A DNA stretch of 40,723 nucleotides from an uncultured Clostridia bacterium (GCA_944349655.1 CALVNL010000013.1:1-40723), one strand, 5' to 3'. Shown: positions 1 to 8,406, numbered from the stretch's first letter. The notes: a model not told the origin generated them from the letters alone. A program made the numbers and translations.

Positions 1-1261
1 CACCCTTCCGATAGTTTATAAGAAAGGCTATTCTTTTGACGGTTGGTATAAGGACGCAGCTTTGACCGAACCTTTCGTCGGTCAATACGCTCCCGACAGC
101 GACCTTACTCTTTACGCCAAATTCAAGGAAGGGATAACGGTCAATCTCGTTTATTACGATAATTTTAAAAATTCTTCGAGTACGCCGAAATACTATGTCG
201 TCTCCAAGAACGGGAGTCTTGCAGAACTTACGGGCACGTTGAACGAGATAGGAAGAATCGTCGATCAGGACGGACAGGGGAAATTGTTCACCCGTTGGGC
301 TATAGACAAAAACGGTACGCCCATATCGGCTTATCCTACCTCCGAAGTGACTTATTATGCCTATTACACCGCTCCTGCGAAACTGATTACTAAAATTCCC
401 GGAGGGTACGAAGCCGAGTATTACGATACGTTACAAAGAGCTTATCTCAACAACGGAGCAAACTATACTTTCGAAGAATGGCTGAATATGCAGGGATTCG
501 AAAATACCTTGCTTTATAATTCGGGAATGGACATCAATCAGTATAAGCCTGATTTCTGGTACACCGACGAAGCCTGCACGCAGAAAGCGGATCTCTCCGT
601 TTGGCCTACCGTCAATACCACTCTTTATATGAAGATAGTACCGAGAGAAAAGATTACGTTTAACTATAACGGAAGTACGGTCTCCACGTTTATTTTCGAT
701 ACCGATTATCCCGATGCAAACAGCGTTTACGAGTATTTAAACTATTACGGCTTGCTGCCGGGTAACAGCTGGGCGTTGGGAATCGATTCTTCTTATATGC
801 TGGAAGGCTGGTATACCGACGTGGCATTAACGCAGAAATACGAGATTTCAAGGGTAGACGGGGACTTCCCGGACGAAAGTATATCCCTTTACGCCAAAGT
901 TACGGAAAATTACAATTTTATCGTCAATGCGAACGTAGAAAGCATCACCACAGACGGTGACTTCAGAATGGGCAACGACGCTTTCCCGGGGTTGGGCGGA
1001 AGCGGTTATACGAAATCGCTCCTTAAGTCGGATATATACTTCGAGATGGCATCCAACGATTTGACCCTTGCCGAATATATCGCCGAACTGGAAGGAAAAT
1101 GTTTGGAAACAACCGTTTTACATGACATTAATACCTCAAAAGATTACGTCTTTACCGGATTCTATACCGATGCGGAATGTACTTCCAGATATACTCCCGG
1201 GGCGGAGATGGACTCCGCAGTAACCATTTACTTCGGCTGGGAAGAACAACAAGCCGCGTAA
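1..1261 (+). CDS. InlB/Flg_new-type repeat surface protein, C-terminal part (5' truncated by window)
   Basis: The reading frame is open from the window edge (first whole codon at base 2), so only the last 419 residues are visible and the start lies outside. It contains several copies of the InlB B-repeat / Listeria-Bacteroides repeat core: an aromatic-Gly-Trp-Tyr-x-Asp motif (GWYKDAALT near visible residue 14, FWYTDEACTQ, GWYTDVALTQ, GFYTDAECTS), each followed about 20 residues later by a strand such as LTLYAKF or ISLYAKV. These beta-grasp modules are known from secreted or cell-wall adhesins. The sequence ends EEQQAA with no LPXTG motif, SLH domain or C-terminal membrane segment, so any anchor must be N-terminal or absent. 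A strong terminator follows 18 bases after the stop. The repeat family call is firm; the role in adhesion is inferred. Confidence 0.8.
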   Translation, partial: TLPIVYKKGYSFDGWYKDAALTEPFVGQYAPDSDLTLYAKFKEGITVNLVYYDNFKNSSSTPKYYVVSKNGSLAELTGTLNEIGRIVDQDGQGKLFTRWAIDKNGTPISAYPTSEVTYYAYYTAPAKLITKIPGGYEAEYYDTLQRAYLNNGANYTFEEWLNMQGFENTLLYNSGMDINQYKPDFWYTDEACTQKADLSVWPTVNTTLYMKIVPREKITFNYNGSTVSTFIFDTDYPDANSVYEYLNYYGLLPGNSWALGIDSSYMLEGWYTDVALTQKYEISRVDGDFPDESISLYAKVTENYNFIVNANVESITTDGDFRMGNDAFPGLGGSGYTKSLLKSDIYFEMASNDLTLAEYIAELEGKCLETTVLHDINTSKDYVFTGFYTDAECTSRYTPGAEMDSAVTIYFGWEEQQAA

Positions 1262-1278
1262 AATAATCTTTGTTTTCG

Positions 1279-1317
1279 AAACAAGCCCGAACTTCGGTTC
1301 GGGCTTGTTTCTATTTT
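1279..1317 (+). terminator. Rho-independent terminator after the InlB-repeat gene
   Basis: A perfect 14-bp stem (1279-1292 with 1297-1310) closes on a TTCG tetraloop and is followed by CTATTTTTT. It lies 18 bases after the stop codon, so it should end the upstream transcript. Confidence 0.9.
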
Positions 1318-1354
1318 TTGCAAAAACGGAACACTAAATAACAATTATTCCAGG

Positions 1355-1434
1355 GGTCCCCGAAAAGCGGTACGCTTTTTGGGGTTGTTATTCCGTGGTC
1401 CCCGAAAAGCGGCACGCTTTTTGGGGTTGTTATT
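1355..1434. repeat. Two tandem 38-bp hairpin-forming repeats
   Basis: Copies at 1355-1392 and 1397-1434 are identical except for one base (T1371 versus C1413). Each folds into a 12-bp stem (1358-1369/1373-1384 and 1400-1411/1415-1426) with a 3-base loop, CCCCGAAAAGCG pairing with CGCTTTTTGGGG through one G-T pair. The single difference falls in the loop. The shared flank TTATTCC (1345-1351, 1388-1394) shows the repeated unit is a little longer than the hairpin. The second copy ends one base inside the stop codon of the minus-strand gene. No T-run follows on either strand, so these are not typical terminators. A REP-like or small non-coding repeat family is possible. Confidence 0.85.
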
Positions 1435-2243
1435 TAATCGCCTTTGGTGACTTTACCTGTTGTGGCGTCCTGAAAAATCAACCAGTAGCCGTCGTAAGGA
1501 CGCATATCGGGAACGGTCAGCCAGGAGGCCATTTCGTCGGCGATTTTGGGCGGAGTTACGTTTTTCTTTCCGGGCACGCCGTAACCTAACAGGACGGTTT
1601 TCCCGCTTTCGGACAGCTTTCCTACGACGTAATAGTCCTCTCCGTCGTAATTTATCTTGACCCATTCCGAATCGGGGATAAGGGCGGAAAGTTTTTTTTC
1701 GGTAGGATAAACGACGAAAAGCTCTTCGTAACGTTCTCTTATTCCGCTGTAAAAATCTTTTTTTTCGGCGGTTACGGCGTCTTTTATCTGCTCTATGTCG
1801 GCTACGTTTATTTCCTCAAGCGTTTCCGAAGTCGTAGTTATATCGGGAAGGGGATTTTTATCCTCTTGTACGGAAGAGTCCCTTTCCTCGGATATCTCTT
1901 CAGCGGGGACGGTCGTTTCGGAAATCGTAGAAAAATATTCTTTCATTTCCTTTATCTTTACGGTAATACCGCCTTTGGCAACGGTTTTGCCGTTTTCCAT
2001 AATGAGACAGCCGAGAGAATCGTTTTGCGAAAAAGAGACGTCTTGTAACGATATTTCGGTTTTTTCCCCCTCGAGAAAGAAAAAAACAGGGTCGGACGAT
2101 CCGATTTTGATGCCTGCCTGCATACCTTTACGGAAACCGTCGCCGACTATTTTGGCTCCTATGTCGTCGCCGACTCTTATAACCGACAAATATCCTTCCG
2201 CACTTTCGCCGTTGAGAATAACCGTTTTTTTAATTAAATTCAT
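1434..2243 (-). CDS. Hypothetical two-domain clostridial protein
   Basis: A 269-residue protein I cannot assign to a named family. Residues 1 to about 97 are beta-rich with alternating hydrophobic residues. About 98-150 is an acidic Ser/Thr/Glu linker. About 155-269 is a conserved-looking domain with WVKINYDGEDYYVVG, YGVPG and GYWLIFQDA. From memory, similar C-terminal domains recur in clostridial hypothetical proteins; that is not checked. There is no signal peptide or membrane span, so it is probably cytoplasmic. The start has a good ribosome binding site (GGAGG, 9 bases before ATG). The gene is divergent from the SDR gene and its stop codon touches the tandem hairpin repeat. The ORF is firm; the function is unknown. 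Confidence 0.75.
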   Translation of the reverse strand: MNLIKKTVILNGESAEGYLSVIRVGDDIGAKIVGDGFRKGMQAGIKIGSSDPVFFFLEGEKTEISLQDVSFSQNDSLGCLIMENGKTVAKGGITVKIKEMKEYFSTISETTVPAEEISEERDSSVQEDKNPLPDITTTSETLEEINVADIEQIKDAVTAEKKDFYSGIRERYEELFVVYPTEKKLSALIPDSEWVKINYDGEDYYVVGKLSESGKTVLLGYGVPGKKNVTPPKIADEMASWLTVPDMRPYDGYWLIFQDATTGKVTKGD

Positions 2244-2332
2244 AGTTCCGTTCCTCCGATAATTAAAAATATATGTACGGAAACGGTCGTATATTCGGAA
2301 TAATATTTTTCTTATAGGGAAAAAAGATAGAT

Positions 2333-3154
2333 ATGGAAAATAAAGAAATAAAAGAAGTGCTTGTTGTGGGCGGATCGAGCGGAATAGGCGCGGAAACGGT
2401 TGCGTTGTTTCTCAAAAAAGGTTATTCCGTAACAAACCTCAGTCGCAGCGAATGTAAAATAACAGGGGTCAGGAATATTTCCTGCGACGTAACGGACGGA
2501 CAAAACCTTTCAAGTTGTCTGGAACAATATTTTTCGGAGACAGGAAGGTTGGACGTAGCGGTATATTCGGCGGGTTTTTCTATGGCGGCTCCTTTGGAGT
2601 ATGCGGAGGAAAAAGATATAAAATATCTTTACGAAGTTAATTTTTTCGGTTTTTTGAAAGTATTGAAAAAAGCATTGCCTTTACTCAAGCAAAGCAGGGG
2701 GACGTTTTGCGTCGTCAGCAGCGTGGGAGCGGTACAGCCCATAGCTTACGACTCGTATTATTCATCCTCCAAAGCCGCAGTCAATATGGCAGTTAAGACA
2801 TTAAGACAGGAACTGTCTCCTTTAGGCGTGAGAATTATATCGGTCATGCCCGGCGGAACCAAAACCAATTTTTCTTTCAAAAGAAAAATTTATCCTTATT
2901 CCGAAGTGGGAGAATACGCCGAAAACATGAATTCGGCCGTCAAGGTATTGCAGAATATAGAACAAAAAGGTATGAAACCCTCTGCCGTTGCGAAAACGAT
3001 TTATAGAAAATGCGTTTCTAAAAATTGCTTGTCGGGAGTTTACTCTTCGGGTTTAATCAATAAAGCCATAGTATTAGTTACCCGTATCTTTCCGCAGCAG
3101 CTTAACGCAGGGGTCCTTTCGCTTATCTATTTCGGAAAGGAGAAGGGTGAATGA
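2333..3154 (+). CDS. Short-chain dehydrogenase/reductase (SDR) family oxidoreductase
   Basis: A 273-residue classical SDR, a cytoplasmic NAD(P)(H)-dependent oxidoreductase. It shows the N-terminal Rossmann motif (VVGGSSGIG, residues about 11-19, with the first Gly of TGxxxGIG shifted to VGGSSGIG), the structural Asn in YEVNFFG, the catalytic Ser in VVSSVGAV, and YxxxK within YYSSSKAAVN. The following MPGGTKTNF matches the usual PG-turn. The C-terminal 60 residues are longer and more basic than in minimal SDRs, so the substrate could be a lipid or polyketide-like molecule, but nothing fixes it. The ribosome binding site is weak (AGGGA about 13 bases upstream). It stands alone between a divergent hypothetical gene and the convergent pncB operon. 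Confidence 0.85.
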   Translation: MENKEIKEVLVVGGSSGIGAETVALFLKKGYSVTNLSRSECKITGVRNISCDVTDGQNLSSCLEQYFSETGRLDVAVYSAGFSMAAPLEYAEEKDIKYLYEVNFFGFLKVLKKALPLLKQSRGTFCVVSSVGAVQPIAYDSYYSSSKAAVNMAVKTLRQELSPLGVRIISVMPGGTKTNFSFKRKIYPYSEVGEYAENMNSAVKVLQNIEQKGMKPSAVAKTIYRKCVSKNCLSGVYSSGLINKAIVLVTRIFPQQLNAGVLSLIYFGKEKGE

Positions 3155-3162
3155 AAAAACAC

Positions 3163-3189
3163 AATAAAAAAGGACGGAAGTCCGTCCTT
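3163..3189 (-). terminator. Rho-independent terminator of the galK-lgt-pncB operon
   Basis: On the minus strand an 8-bp stem (3182-3189 with 3170-3177, 4-base loop) is followed directly by six T residues. It lies about 20 bases beyond the pncB stop. On the plus strand the same hairpin lacks a T-run, so it serves the minus-strand operon better than the SDR gene. Confidence 0.85.
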
Positions 3190-3208
3190 AATAAATTTTG
3201 GAATAGTT

Positions 3209-4642
3209 TCAGCCGCGCTCTCTTGCCGAGAGGTATGTGAGTTGCTTTTTGAGGTCGTACAGCTCGTTGGAAAGGTCCACTTTGTATTTGTGAGGATTGA
3301 CGAGGCGGGTGTATTCTTCCCAGAATTCCGCTCTGCGCTCTTTAGCAAAAGCCGCCACTTCCTTTAAGGGCGGACACTTGTAAACCCTTTCTCCTTCGAC
3401 GAAAATTTCCGTCATAAGGTTACGCATGGTGTATTTCTCGAAAGTGGTCTTTTTCCAGGTTTCCACGGGGTGGAATATCGTGAGAGGCTTGCTGACGTCG
3501 AAGGTTTCGCTCCGCAAAGCGATAAGGTCGGCTTTAGCCATTCCGTCCTCTCCGTATATACGGTAGGTGGTTTTGATACCGGGATTGGTTATCTTCTCTA
3601 CGGTATCCGAAAACTTCATTTTGGGAACCCAATTTCCGTTTTCGTAAAGACAGGACATTTTATATACGCCGCCGAGAGCGGGCGTTAAGGAACTGGTTAT
3701 GAGTTTGGTCCCGATACCGTAAAGGTCGATTTTCGCGCCTTGCTGGTTGAGGGAGGAGAGTATATATTCGTCTATATCTCCGCTGGCGCAGATTATGCAG
3801 TCGGAGTGACCTGCCTCGTCCAGCATTTTACGGGCTTTTTTGGACAGATAGGCGAGGTCTCCGCTGTCGAGACGGATACCCTTCGGTTTAAGCCCCTTAG
3901 CTTTCATTTCGTCGAAAACTTTGATAGCGTTCGGGACGCCGCTTTTTAAGGTGTCGTAAGTATCCACAAGAAGAAGAGTGTTCTCGGGATAAATTTCCGC
4001 ATAGGCGCGGAAGGCTTCCAGTTCGCTGTCGAAACTCATTACCCAGCTGTGAGCGTGAGTGCCGGAGCAGGGGATATCGTACATTTTCGCCGTAAGTACG
4101 TTACTGGTGGAGGCGCAACCTCCGATTATGGCGGCTCTTGCACCGTATATGCCTGCGTCGGGTCCTTGCGCTCTGCGCAGTCCGAATTCCATTACCGCGG
4201 CATTTTTGGCTTCGTTGCAGATTTTCATAGCCTTGGTGGCGATAAGCGTCTGGTGGTTGATAATGTTAAGTAATGCCGTTTCCACCAATTGCGCCTGGTA
4301 TAAGGGAGCGGTCACTGTAAGCAGAGGTTCGCCCGGGAAAACGATTTCTCCTTCGCGTATCGCCGTAATACTTCCGGTAAAACGGAAATTTTCCAGCGTT
4401 TTGAAGAATTTTTCGCCGAACAAACCGAGACTTCTGAGATAATCGATTTCGTCTTTTTCGAAATGTAGATTTTCGATATATTCCACCGCTTGTTCCAGTC
4501 CCGCGCAAACGGCGTATTCCAGATGTTCCTTTTCGCGGAAAAATATATCGAAATTCGCCATGGTTTCGTGTTTGCCCGTTTCCAGGTAGGCGTTCATCAT
4601 CGTAAGTTGGTAAAGGTCTGTAAGTAGCGTCAAATTACGCAT
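3209..4642 (-). CDS. pncB: Nicotinate phosphoribosyltransferase
   Basis: A 477-residue enzyme that joins nicotinate to PRPP, giving nicotinate mononucleotide in the NAD salvage (Preiss-Handler) pathway. The N-terminus LLTDLYQLTMMNAY is the family hallmark. FGLRRAQGPDAG, GGCASTSNV, the active-site GTHAHSWVMSF with its conserved His, and RLDSGDLAYLSKKAR for phosphate/PRPP binding follow in the expected order. The length is normal for the long bacterial and Firmicutes form. GGAGG sits 4 bases before ATG, and only 15 bases separate it from lgt upstream, so it is the last gene of the galK-lgt-pncB operon and ends at the terminator at 3163-3189. Confidence 0.95.
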   Translation of the reverse strand: MRNLTLLTDLYQLTMMNAYLETGKHETMANFDIFFREKEHLEYAVCAGLEQAVEYIENLHFEKDEIDYLRSLGLFGEKFFKTLENFRFTGSITAIREGEIVFPGEPLLTVTAPLYQAQLVETALLNIINHQTLIATKAMKICNEAKNAAVMEFGLRRAQGPDAGIYGARAAIIGGCASTSNVLTAKMYDIPCSGTHAHSWVMSFDSELEAFRAYAEIYPENTLLLVDTYDTLKSGVPNAIKVFDEMKAKGLKPKGIRLDSGDLAYLSKKARKMLDEAGHSDCIICASGDIDEYILSSLNQQGAKIDLYGIGTKLITSSLTPALGGVYKMSCLYENGNWVPKMKFSDTVEKITNPGIKTTYRIYGEDGMAKADLIALRSETFDVSKPLTIFHPVETWKKTTFEKYTMRNLMTEIFVEGERVYKCPPLKEVAAFAKERRAEFWEEYTRLVNPHKYKVDLSNELYDLKKQLTYLSARERG

Positions 4643-4657
4643 ATAGCCTCCGTAATA

Positions 4658-5551
4658 TCATTTTGTTTTCTTTTGTACCTGCGGTTTTCTCTCGGGACCG
4701 CTGTGGGCGTAAAGTTCGGCAGGGATACCTTTTTTGAACCAGATAATCTGCCCCGCTTTTATTTTCGAAACAGCCATGACGACGAGTATCGCAAGACACG
4801 CGAGGGCGGCTATTCCGCAGAAAAGACGGTTGGTGTTCGGAATGCCGAGGATATCGGTGCTGTCGCGGAAAAATTCCATTATGAAACGTATGGTATAGTA
4901 GAAAAATCCGTACTGAACTATTCCGCTGCCCGTCATATAAAGGTGTTTGGACAGGTACAGCATCAAGCCGAAACCTATAAGATCGGCTATGAATTCATAG
5001 AAGAAAGTCGCTTGAAAGAAACCGCCTTCGGAAGCGATATATACGGCGTAAGGGAAAAATTGCAGGGAAGGATTTTCCACGGCGAGGCCGTAAAGTTCCT
5101 GATTGCAGAAATTGCCCCATCTGCCGAGAGCCTGGCTTAAAAGAAGGACGCAGATGACCGTGTCGGCGAGTTTCCAGAAACTGACTTTCCGCCATTTGCA
5201 CCAGATAAGTCCGCCTAAGATACCTGCCGGTGCGCCCGTCATAATGGTAAGACCGCCGTCCCATATCGCAATGATGTCCACGAAATTGTCCCAGGTGAAA
5301 TTATCCACCAAAAAGAACCTTTCGAAATGAGCGAACACGAAACCGAGTCTTGCCCCGACGACAGCCAGCGGAATGGCGATAAGAAACAGTTCGAGAAGGT
5401 CGTCGCTCGTCACGTTCATTCTTTTGGCAAGTTTAACGGCAACGAACAGACCTGTGAGCATAGCGCAGGTAATGATTATCCCGTACCACGCCACGTCGAA
5501 TTTACCGAAAAGGGTAAAGGCTATTCTCTCTACTTTTCCCGTCCAATGCAT
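4658..5551 (-). CDS. lgt: Prolipoprotein diacylglyceryl transferase, with Met in place of the conserved His
   Basis: A 297-residue multi-pass membrane enzyme that moves diacylglycerol from phosphatidylglycerol onto the lipobox Cys of prolipoproteins. It has about seven hydrophobic segments, the signature GRWGNFCNQELYG (residues 143-155, keeping Arg144, Asn147, Glu152 and Gly155, equivalent to E. coli R143, N146, E151 and G154), and the late Arg/Glu pair in TIRFIMEFFRD. The earlier motif usually reads GGLSxHGG; here it reads GGLTIMTG, placing Met104 where E. coli has His103. The codons were read directly and are not ambiguous. The gene starts 1 base after the galK stop codon and precedes pncB. 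Family assignment is sure; whether activity is normal is open. Confidence 0.92.
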   Translation of the reverse strand: MHWTGKVERIAFTLFGKFDVAWYGIIITCAMLTGLFVAVKLAKRMNVTSDDLLELFLIAIPLAVVGARLGFVFAHFERFFLVDNFTWDNFVDIIAIWDGGLTIMTGAPAGILGGLIWCKWRKVSFWKLADTVICVLLLSQALGRWGNFCNQELYGLAVENPSLQFFPYAVYIASEGGFFQATFFYEFIADLIGFGLMLYLSKHLYMTGSGIVQYGFFYYTIRFIMEFFRDSTDILGIPNTNRLFCGIAALACLAILVVMAVSKIKAGQIIWFKKGIPAELYAHSGPERKPQVQKKTK

Positions 5552-5552
5552 A

Positions 5553-6809
5553 TTATTTCTCCGTCAAAAGTTCGCACGGTCCGACGTTACGGACGGATAC
5601 GCCAAAGACGTTTTCCTTTCCGAAAACGGATTCCATATAGGAAAGATAAGAAGAAAATTTCGTCTTTTTGACGAAAGAAAGTATGGTCCCCGCGAATCCT
5701 CCTCCGTGCACACGGCAGGCGAGGGTGTCGGGATGTCTTTCCGTTATCGCAAGCGCTAAAGCCACGGGTTGAGCCACGTCGCCTTTCGGATAGCAATTCT
5801 GTAAAAGTTCGTAACTGCTTTTTCCGCTTGCGGTGATAAGAGAGAGGAACTTTTCTTCGTCGTCGGCAACCAGCGCTTCGTAACAAGCCGACACTCTTTC
5901 GTTTTCTTCGAAGAAATGTATCGCGCGAAGCAAAGCCCTGCCGGAATAACGGTTTTTGAGATCGGGAAGCACGGCGAAAAATTCCTTTTTCTTGACGTCT
6001 CTTAAAACGTTCTTGCCGAAATAAGCGCTTACGTCGTTCATTTCCGAACGGATGGCGGCGTATTCGTCGGTAAGGTCGCAATGGTCTCCGCCGCAATTTA
6101 TGATGACCAGTTTGAGGTCGTCAAAACGCCAGTCGAGAGAACGGGCAACGGGGTCGGACGGATCGAAAAAGTCCATATAACTTACTCCGCCGTGGGAAGC
6201 GGTAAGCTGATCCATAAGTCCCGACGGTTTTCCGAAATATACGTTTTCGGCAAACTGGCTTATAATGGCTTTCTCCTTGAAATCCATTTCGCCGTCGTTG
6301 TAGAGGACGTTGAGAATTTCGCAAAGTATTAGTTCGAAAGCGGCGCTGCTGGAAACTCCCGCTCCTTTGAAAATATTGCTCTGCATACGGGCGATAAAAC
6401 CGCCGATTTTACGTTTGCGGTCGGTAAACCCTTTCAGTACGCCTTTCAATAACGCTTCGCTTGTGCCGAATTTACTTTCGTCGATTTTGTCGTCGTCGAG
6501 TTTTACCGTAAAAGCCGGGTATCCCGCGCTTTGTACGGTTATGAAATCGTCGTCGGTTGCGACTACCGCAGCGGCTACGTCCATATCGATAGCCGAAGCT
6601 ATGACGAAACCGTGGTTGTGATCGGTGTGATTCCCGATGAGTTCGGCTCTGCCGCTTGCCGAAAAGAAACGTATTTTGCCGTTGAGACCTTCGGTAAGAG
6701 AGGAATATCTCTCCGCAACCGCTTCGACATCCGAGTCGTAAAGTTTTGTCGCAGAGGCGAGGAAGGTATCGTTTTTAAGTAAACTTTCTTTAGTCAAAGC
6801 CCTTGCCAT
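5553..6809 (-). CDS. galK: Galactokinase (clostridial variant of the GHMP family)
   Basis: A 418-residue GHMP-superfamily kinase that phosphorylates galactose at C1 with ATP, the first committed step of the Leloir pathway. The sugar-binding motif is GRAELIGNHTDHNHG (about residues 53-67). The usual form is GRVNLIGEHTDYN; the GNHTDH form is one I recall from clostridial galactokinases. The ATP-binding GHMP motif FKGAGVSSSAAFEL, the catalytic Asp in GLMDQL, and the C-terminal CRVHGGGFAGT follow. The start has AGGAG 7 bases upstream. It is the first gene of a minus-strand operon and is divergent from galT, which strongly supports the galactose assignment. Because Glu of GEHTDY is Asn, a different hexose substrate cannot be fully excluded. 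Confidence 0.9.
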   Translation of the reverse strand: MARALTKESLLKNDTFLASATKLYDSDVEAVAERYSSLTEGLNGKIRFFSASGRAELIGNHTDHNHGFVIASAIDMDVAAAVVATDDDFITVQSAGYPAFTVKLDDDKIDESKFGTSEALLKGVLKGFTDRKRKIGGFIARMQSNIFKGAGVSSSAAFELILCEILNVLYNDGEMDFKEKAIISQFAENVYFGKPSGLMDQLTASHGGVSYMDFFDPSDPVARSLDWRFDDLKLVIINCGGDHCDLTDEYAAIRSEMNDVSAYFGKNVLRDVKKKEFFAVLPDLKNRYSGRALLRAIHFFEENERVSACYEALVADDEEKFLSLITASGKSSYELLQNCYPKGDVAQPVALALAITERHPDTLACRVHGGGFAGTILSFVKKTKFSSYLSYMESVFGKENVFGVSVRNVGPCELLTEK

Positions 6810-6822
6810 AACAAGCTCCTTT

Positions 6823-6852
6823 TTGATATACTATAGTATAATTGAGTATAAC
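6823..6852 (+). promoter_or_regulatory. Candidate galT promoter overlapping a 14-bp palindrome
   Basis: TTGATA (6823-6828), an 18-base spacer, then TATAAC (6847-6852) point at galT, giving a leader of about 42 bases. The spacer contains the perfect palindrome TATACTATAGTATA (6827-6840), which could be an operator shared by galK and galT or simply overlapping -10 boxes. Confidence 0.45.
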
Positions 6853-6861
6853 AAAAATCAA
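6835..6861 (-). promoter_or_regulatory. Candidate galK promoter
   Basis: Minus strand: TTGATT (6861-6856), a 15-base spacer, then TATACT (6840-6835). The spacer is short, so this is only a candidate. It overlaps the perfect palindrome at 6827-6840 and the galT promoter candidate. Confidence 0.35.
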
Positions 6862-6900
6862 TAATTTTAGCAAGCTATTTTTAGCCTGGCGGAGGGTGTT

Positions 6901-8400
6901 ATGAATCGTGAAACAGGGAATTTAATCGCAGACCTCGTCCTTTACGGACGGAACGAACTGGGACTTGGTACGGAGGACGCCGTTTATGCGTCCAACCAGC
7001 TTCTGGAACTTCTGGAAGCGGAGCCTGCCGACCGCGCGGGTAAAGTCGCTCCCTTGAACGAAACTTTGAACGGACTGATTTCCCACGCTTTGGAAAAAGA
7101 AATAATAGATGAAGGCGACGAGCTTCGTTTCGAAACCAAACTTATGGGTTTGGTTACCCCTTCTGCGGGTTTGGTGGTTCGTAACTATTTCGACGAACTT
7201 CGTAAAGGCGGGGCGAAATCCGCCACCGATTATCTTTATCGCATATCGGTAAACAACAAATATATCCGTATGGAGGACATCTCCCGCAATATCCGCTGGT
7301 ACGCAGACGGACCCAAGGGGACGATAGGAATTACCATCAATCTTTCCAAGCCCGAAAAGGACAACAAACAGGTGGCGGCAGAACGCAACGCCGCTCAGGT
7401 GAAATATCCCAAGTGTATGCTTTGTCTGGAGAACATAGGTTTTTGCGGAACTGCGACGCACCCGGCGAGACAGACTTTGAGGATAGTTCCGTTGGAGCTG
7501 GACGGAGAAGACTGGCATATGCAGTATTCGCCGTATATGTACTACGACGAACATATCATAGTATTTTCCGACGAACACCGTCCCATGGCGGTCACGGGAG
7601 GGACGTTCCGCAGGCTTCTCGACTTTGTCGATATGTATCCGCATTATTTCCTGGGCAGTAACGCAGACCTCCCGATAGTGGGCGGTTCCATTCTGTCCCA
7701 CGACCATTATCAGGGAGGGAAAAAGGTGTTGCCGATGTTTTTGGCTAAAGACAGGGAAGTCTGTTACGAAAAGGACGGCGTAAAGGTAACGTTGAAAGAC
7801 TGGTACAACTCGGTTGTGTCGGTCAGCGGTACCGACAAGAAAGCCGTCGCCGCCCGTTGCGAAAAAATCCTTGCCGTGTGGAGGAATTATTCCGACGAAA
7901 GCGTGGGAGTTCTTTCGCACACAGGGGACGTGCCGCACAATACCGTTACGCCCATTGCCACCAAAACGGGCGAGGTGTACCGCATAGATATGATACTCCG
8001 CAACAACCGTACCGACGAAGCGCACCCCGACGGGATATTCCACCCCACCGCCGATATGCACAACATAAAGAAAGAAGGTATAGGAATTATCGAAGCTATG
8101 GGCTTGTTTATTCTGCCCGGTCGTCTTAAGAAGGAAATTTCCGCGGCAATTAAATTGCTCGGACAGGAAAAAATCGACTTTGCCTCCCTTAACGACGATC
8201 CCGTGTTGGCTAAACACCTCGGAATGATAGCCTCTATAGCGGCGTCGGGACTTTCCCTTACGGCGAAGGACGCACAGAAAAAAATCATCGACTACGTCAA
8301 CGCAACCTGTCTGAAAATCCTCGATTGCACGGCGGTATTCAAATCCGACGAAAAAGGGCGGGCTGCTTTCGCAAAATTCGTTAACGCCATTTCCGACTGA
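6901..8400 (+). CDS. galT: UDP-glucose--hexose-1-phosphate uridylyltransferase, class II
   Basis: A 499-residue Leloir enzyme that swaps UMP between UDP-glucose and galactose-1-phosphate. It matches the long Firmicutes class (about 490-500 residues) and not the 350-residue E. coli type. The active-site HxH lies in GGSILSHDHYQGG (residues about 260-272). YYDEHIIVFSDEHRPM, the Cys pair CMLCLENIGFCG and GDVPHNTVTPI are characteristic of this class. GGAGGG lies 4 bases before the ATG, a short spacing. It is divergent from galK, so both Leloir genes share one control region; galE and galM are not in the window. Confidence 0.94.
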   Translation: MNRETGNLIADLVLYGRNELGLGTEDAVYASNQLLELLEAEPADRAGKVAPLNETLNGLISHALEKEIIDEGDELRFETKLMGLVTPSAGLVVRNYFDELRKGGAKSATDYLYRISVNNKYIRMEDISRNIRWYADGPKGTIGITINLSKPEKDNKQVAAERNAAQVKYPKCMLCLENIGFCGTATHPARQTLRIVPLELDGEDWHMQYSPYMYYDEHIIVFSDEHRPMAVTGGTFRRLLDFVDMYPHYFLGSNADLPIVGGSILSHDHYQGGKKVLPMFLAKDREVCYEKDGVKVTLKDWYNSVVSVSGTDKKAVAARCEKILAVWRNYSDESVGVLSHTGDVPHNTVTPIATKTGEVYRIDMILRNNRTDEAHPDGIFHPTADMHNIKKEGIGIIEAMGLFILPGRLKKEISAAIKLLGQEKIDFASLNDDPVLAKHLGMIASIAASGLSLTAKDAQKKIIDYVNATCLKILDCTAVFKSDEKGRAAFAKFVNAISD

Positions 8401-8406
8401 CAGTTT

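Noticed and set aside
1355..1434. CRISPR array
   Set aside because: Only two copies with a 4-base gap, no spacers and no cas genes.
6922..8217. Open frame of 431 codons on the minus strand opposite galT
   Set aside because: galT is a clear full-length enzyme on the plus strand; the opposite frame is a by-product of its codon use.
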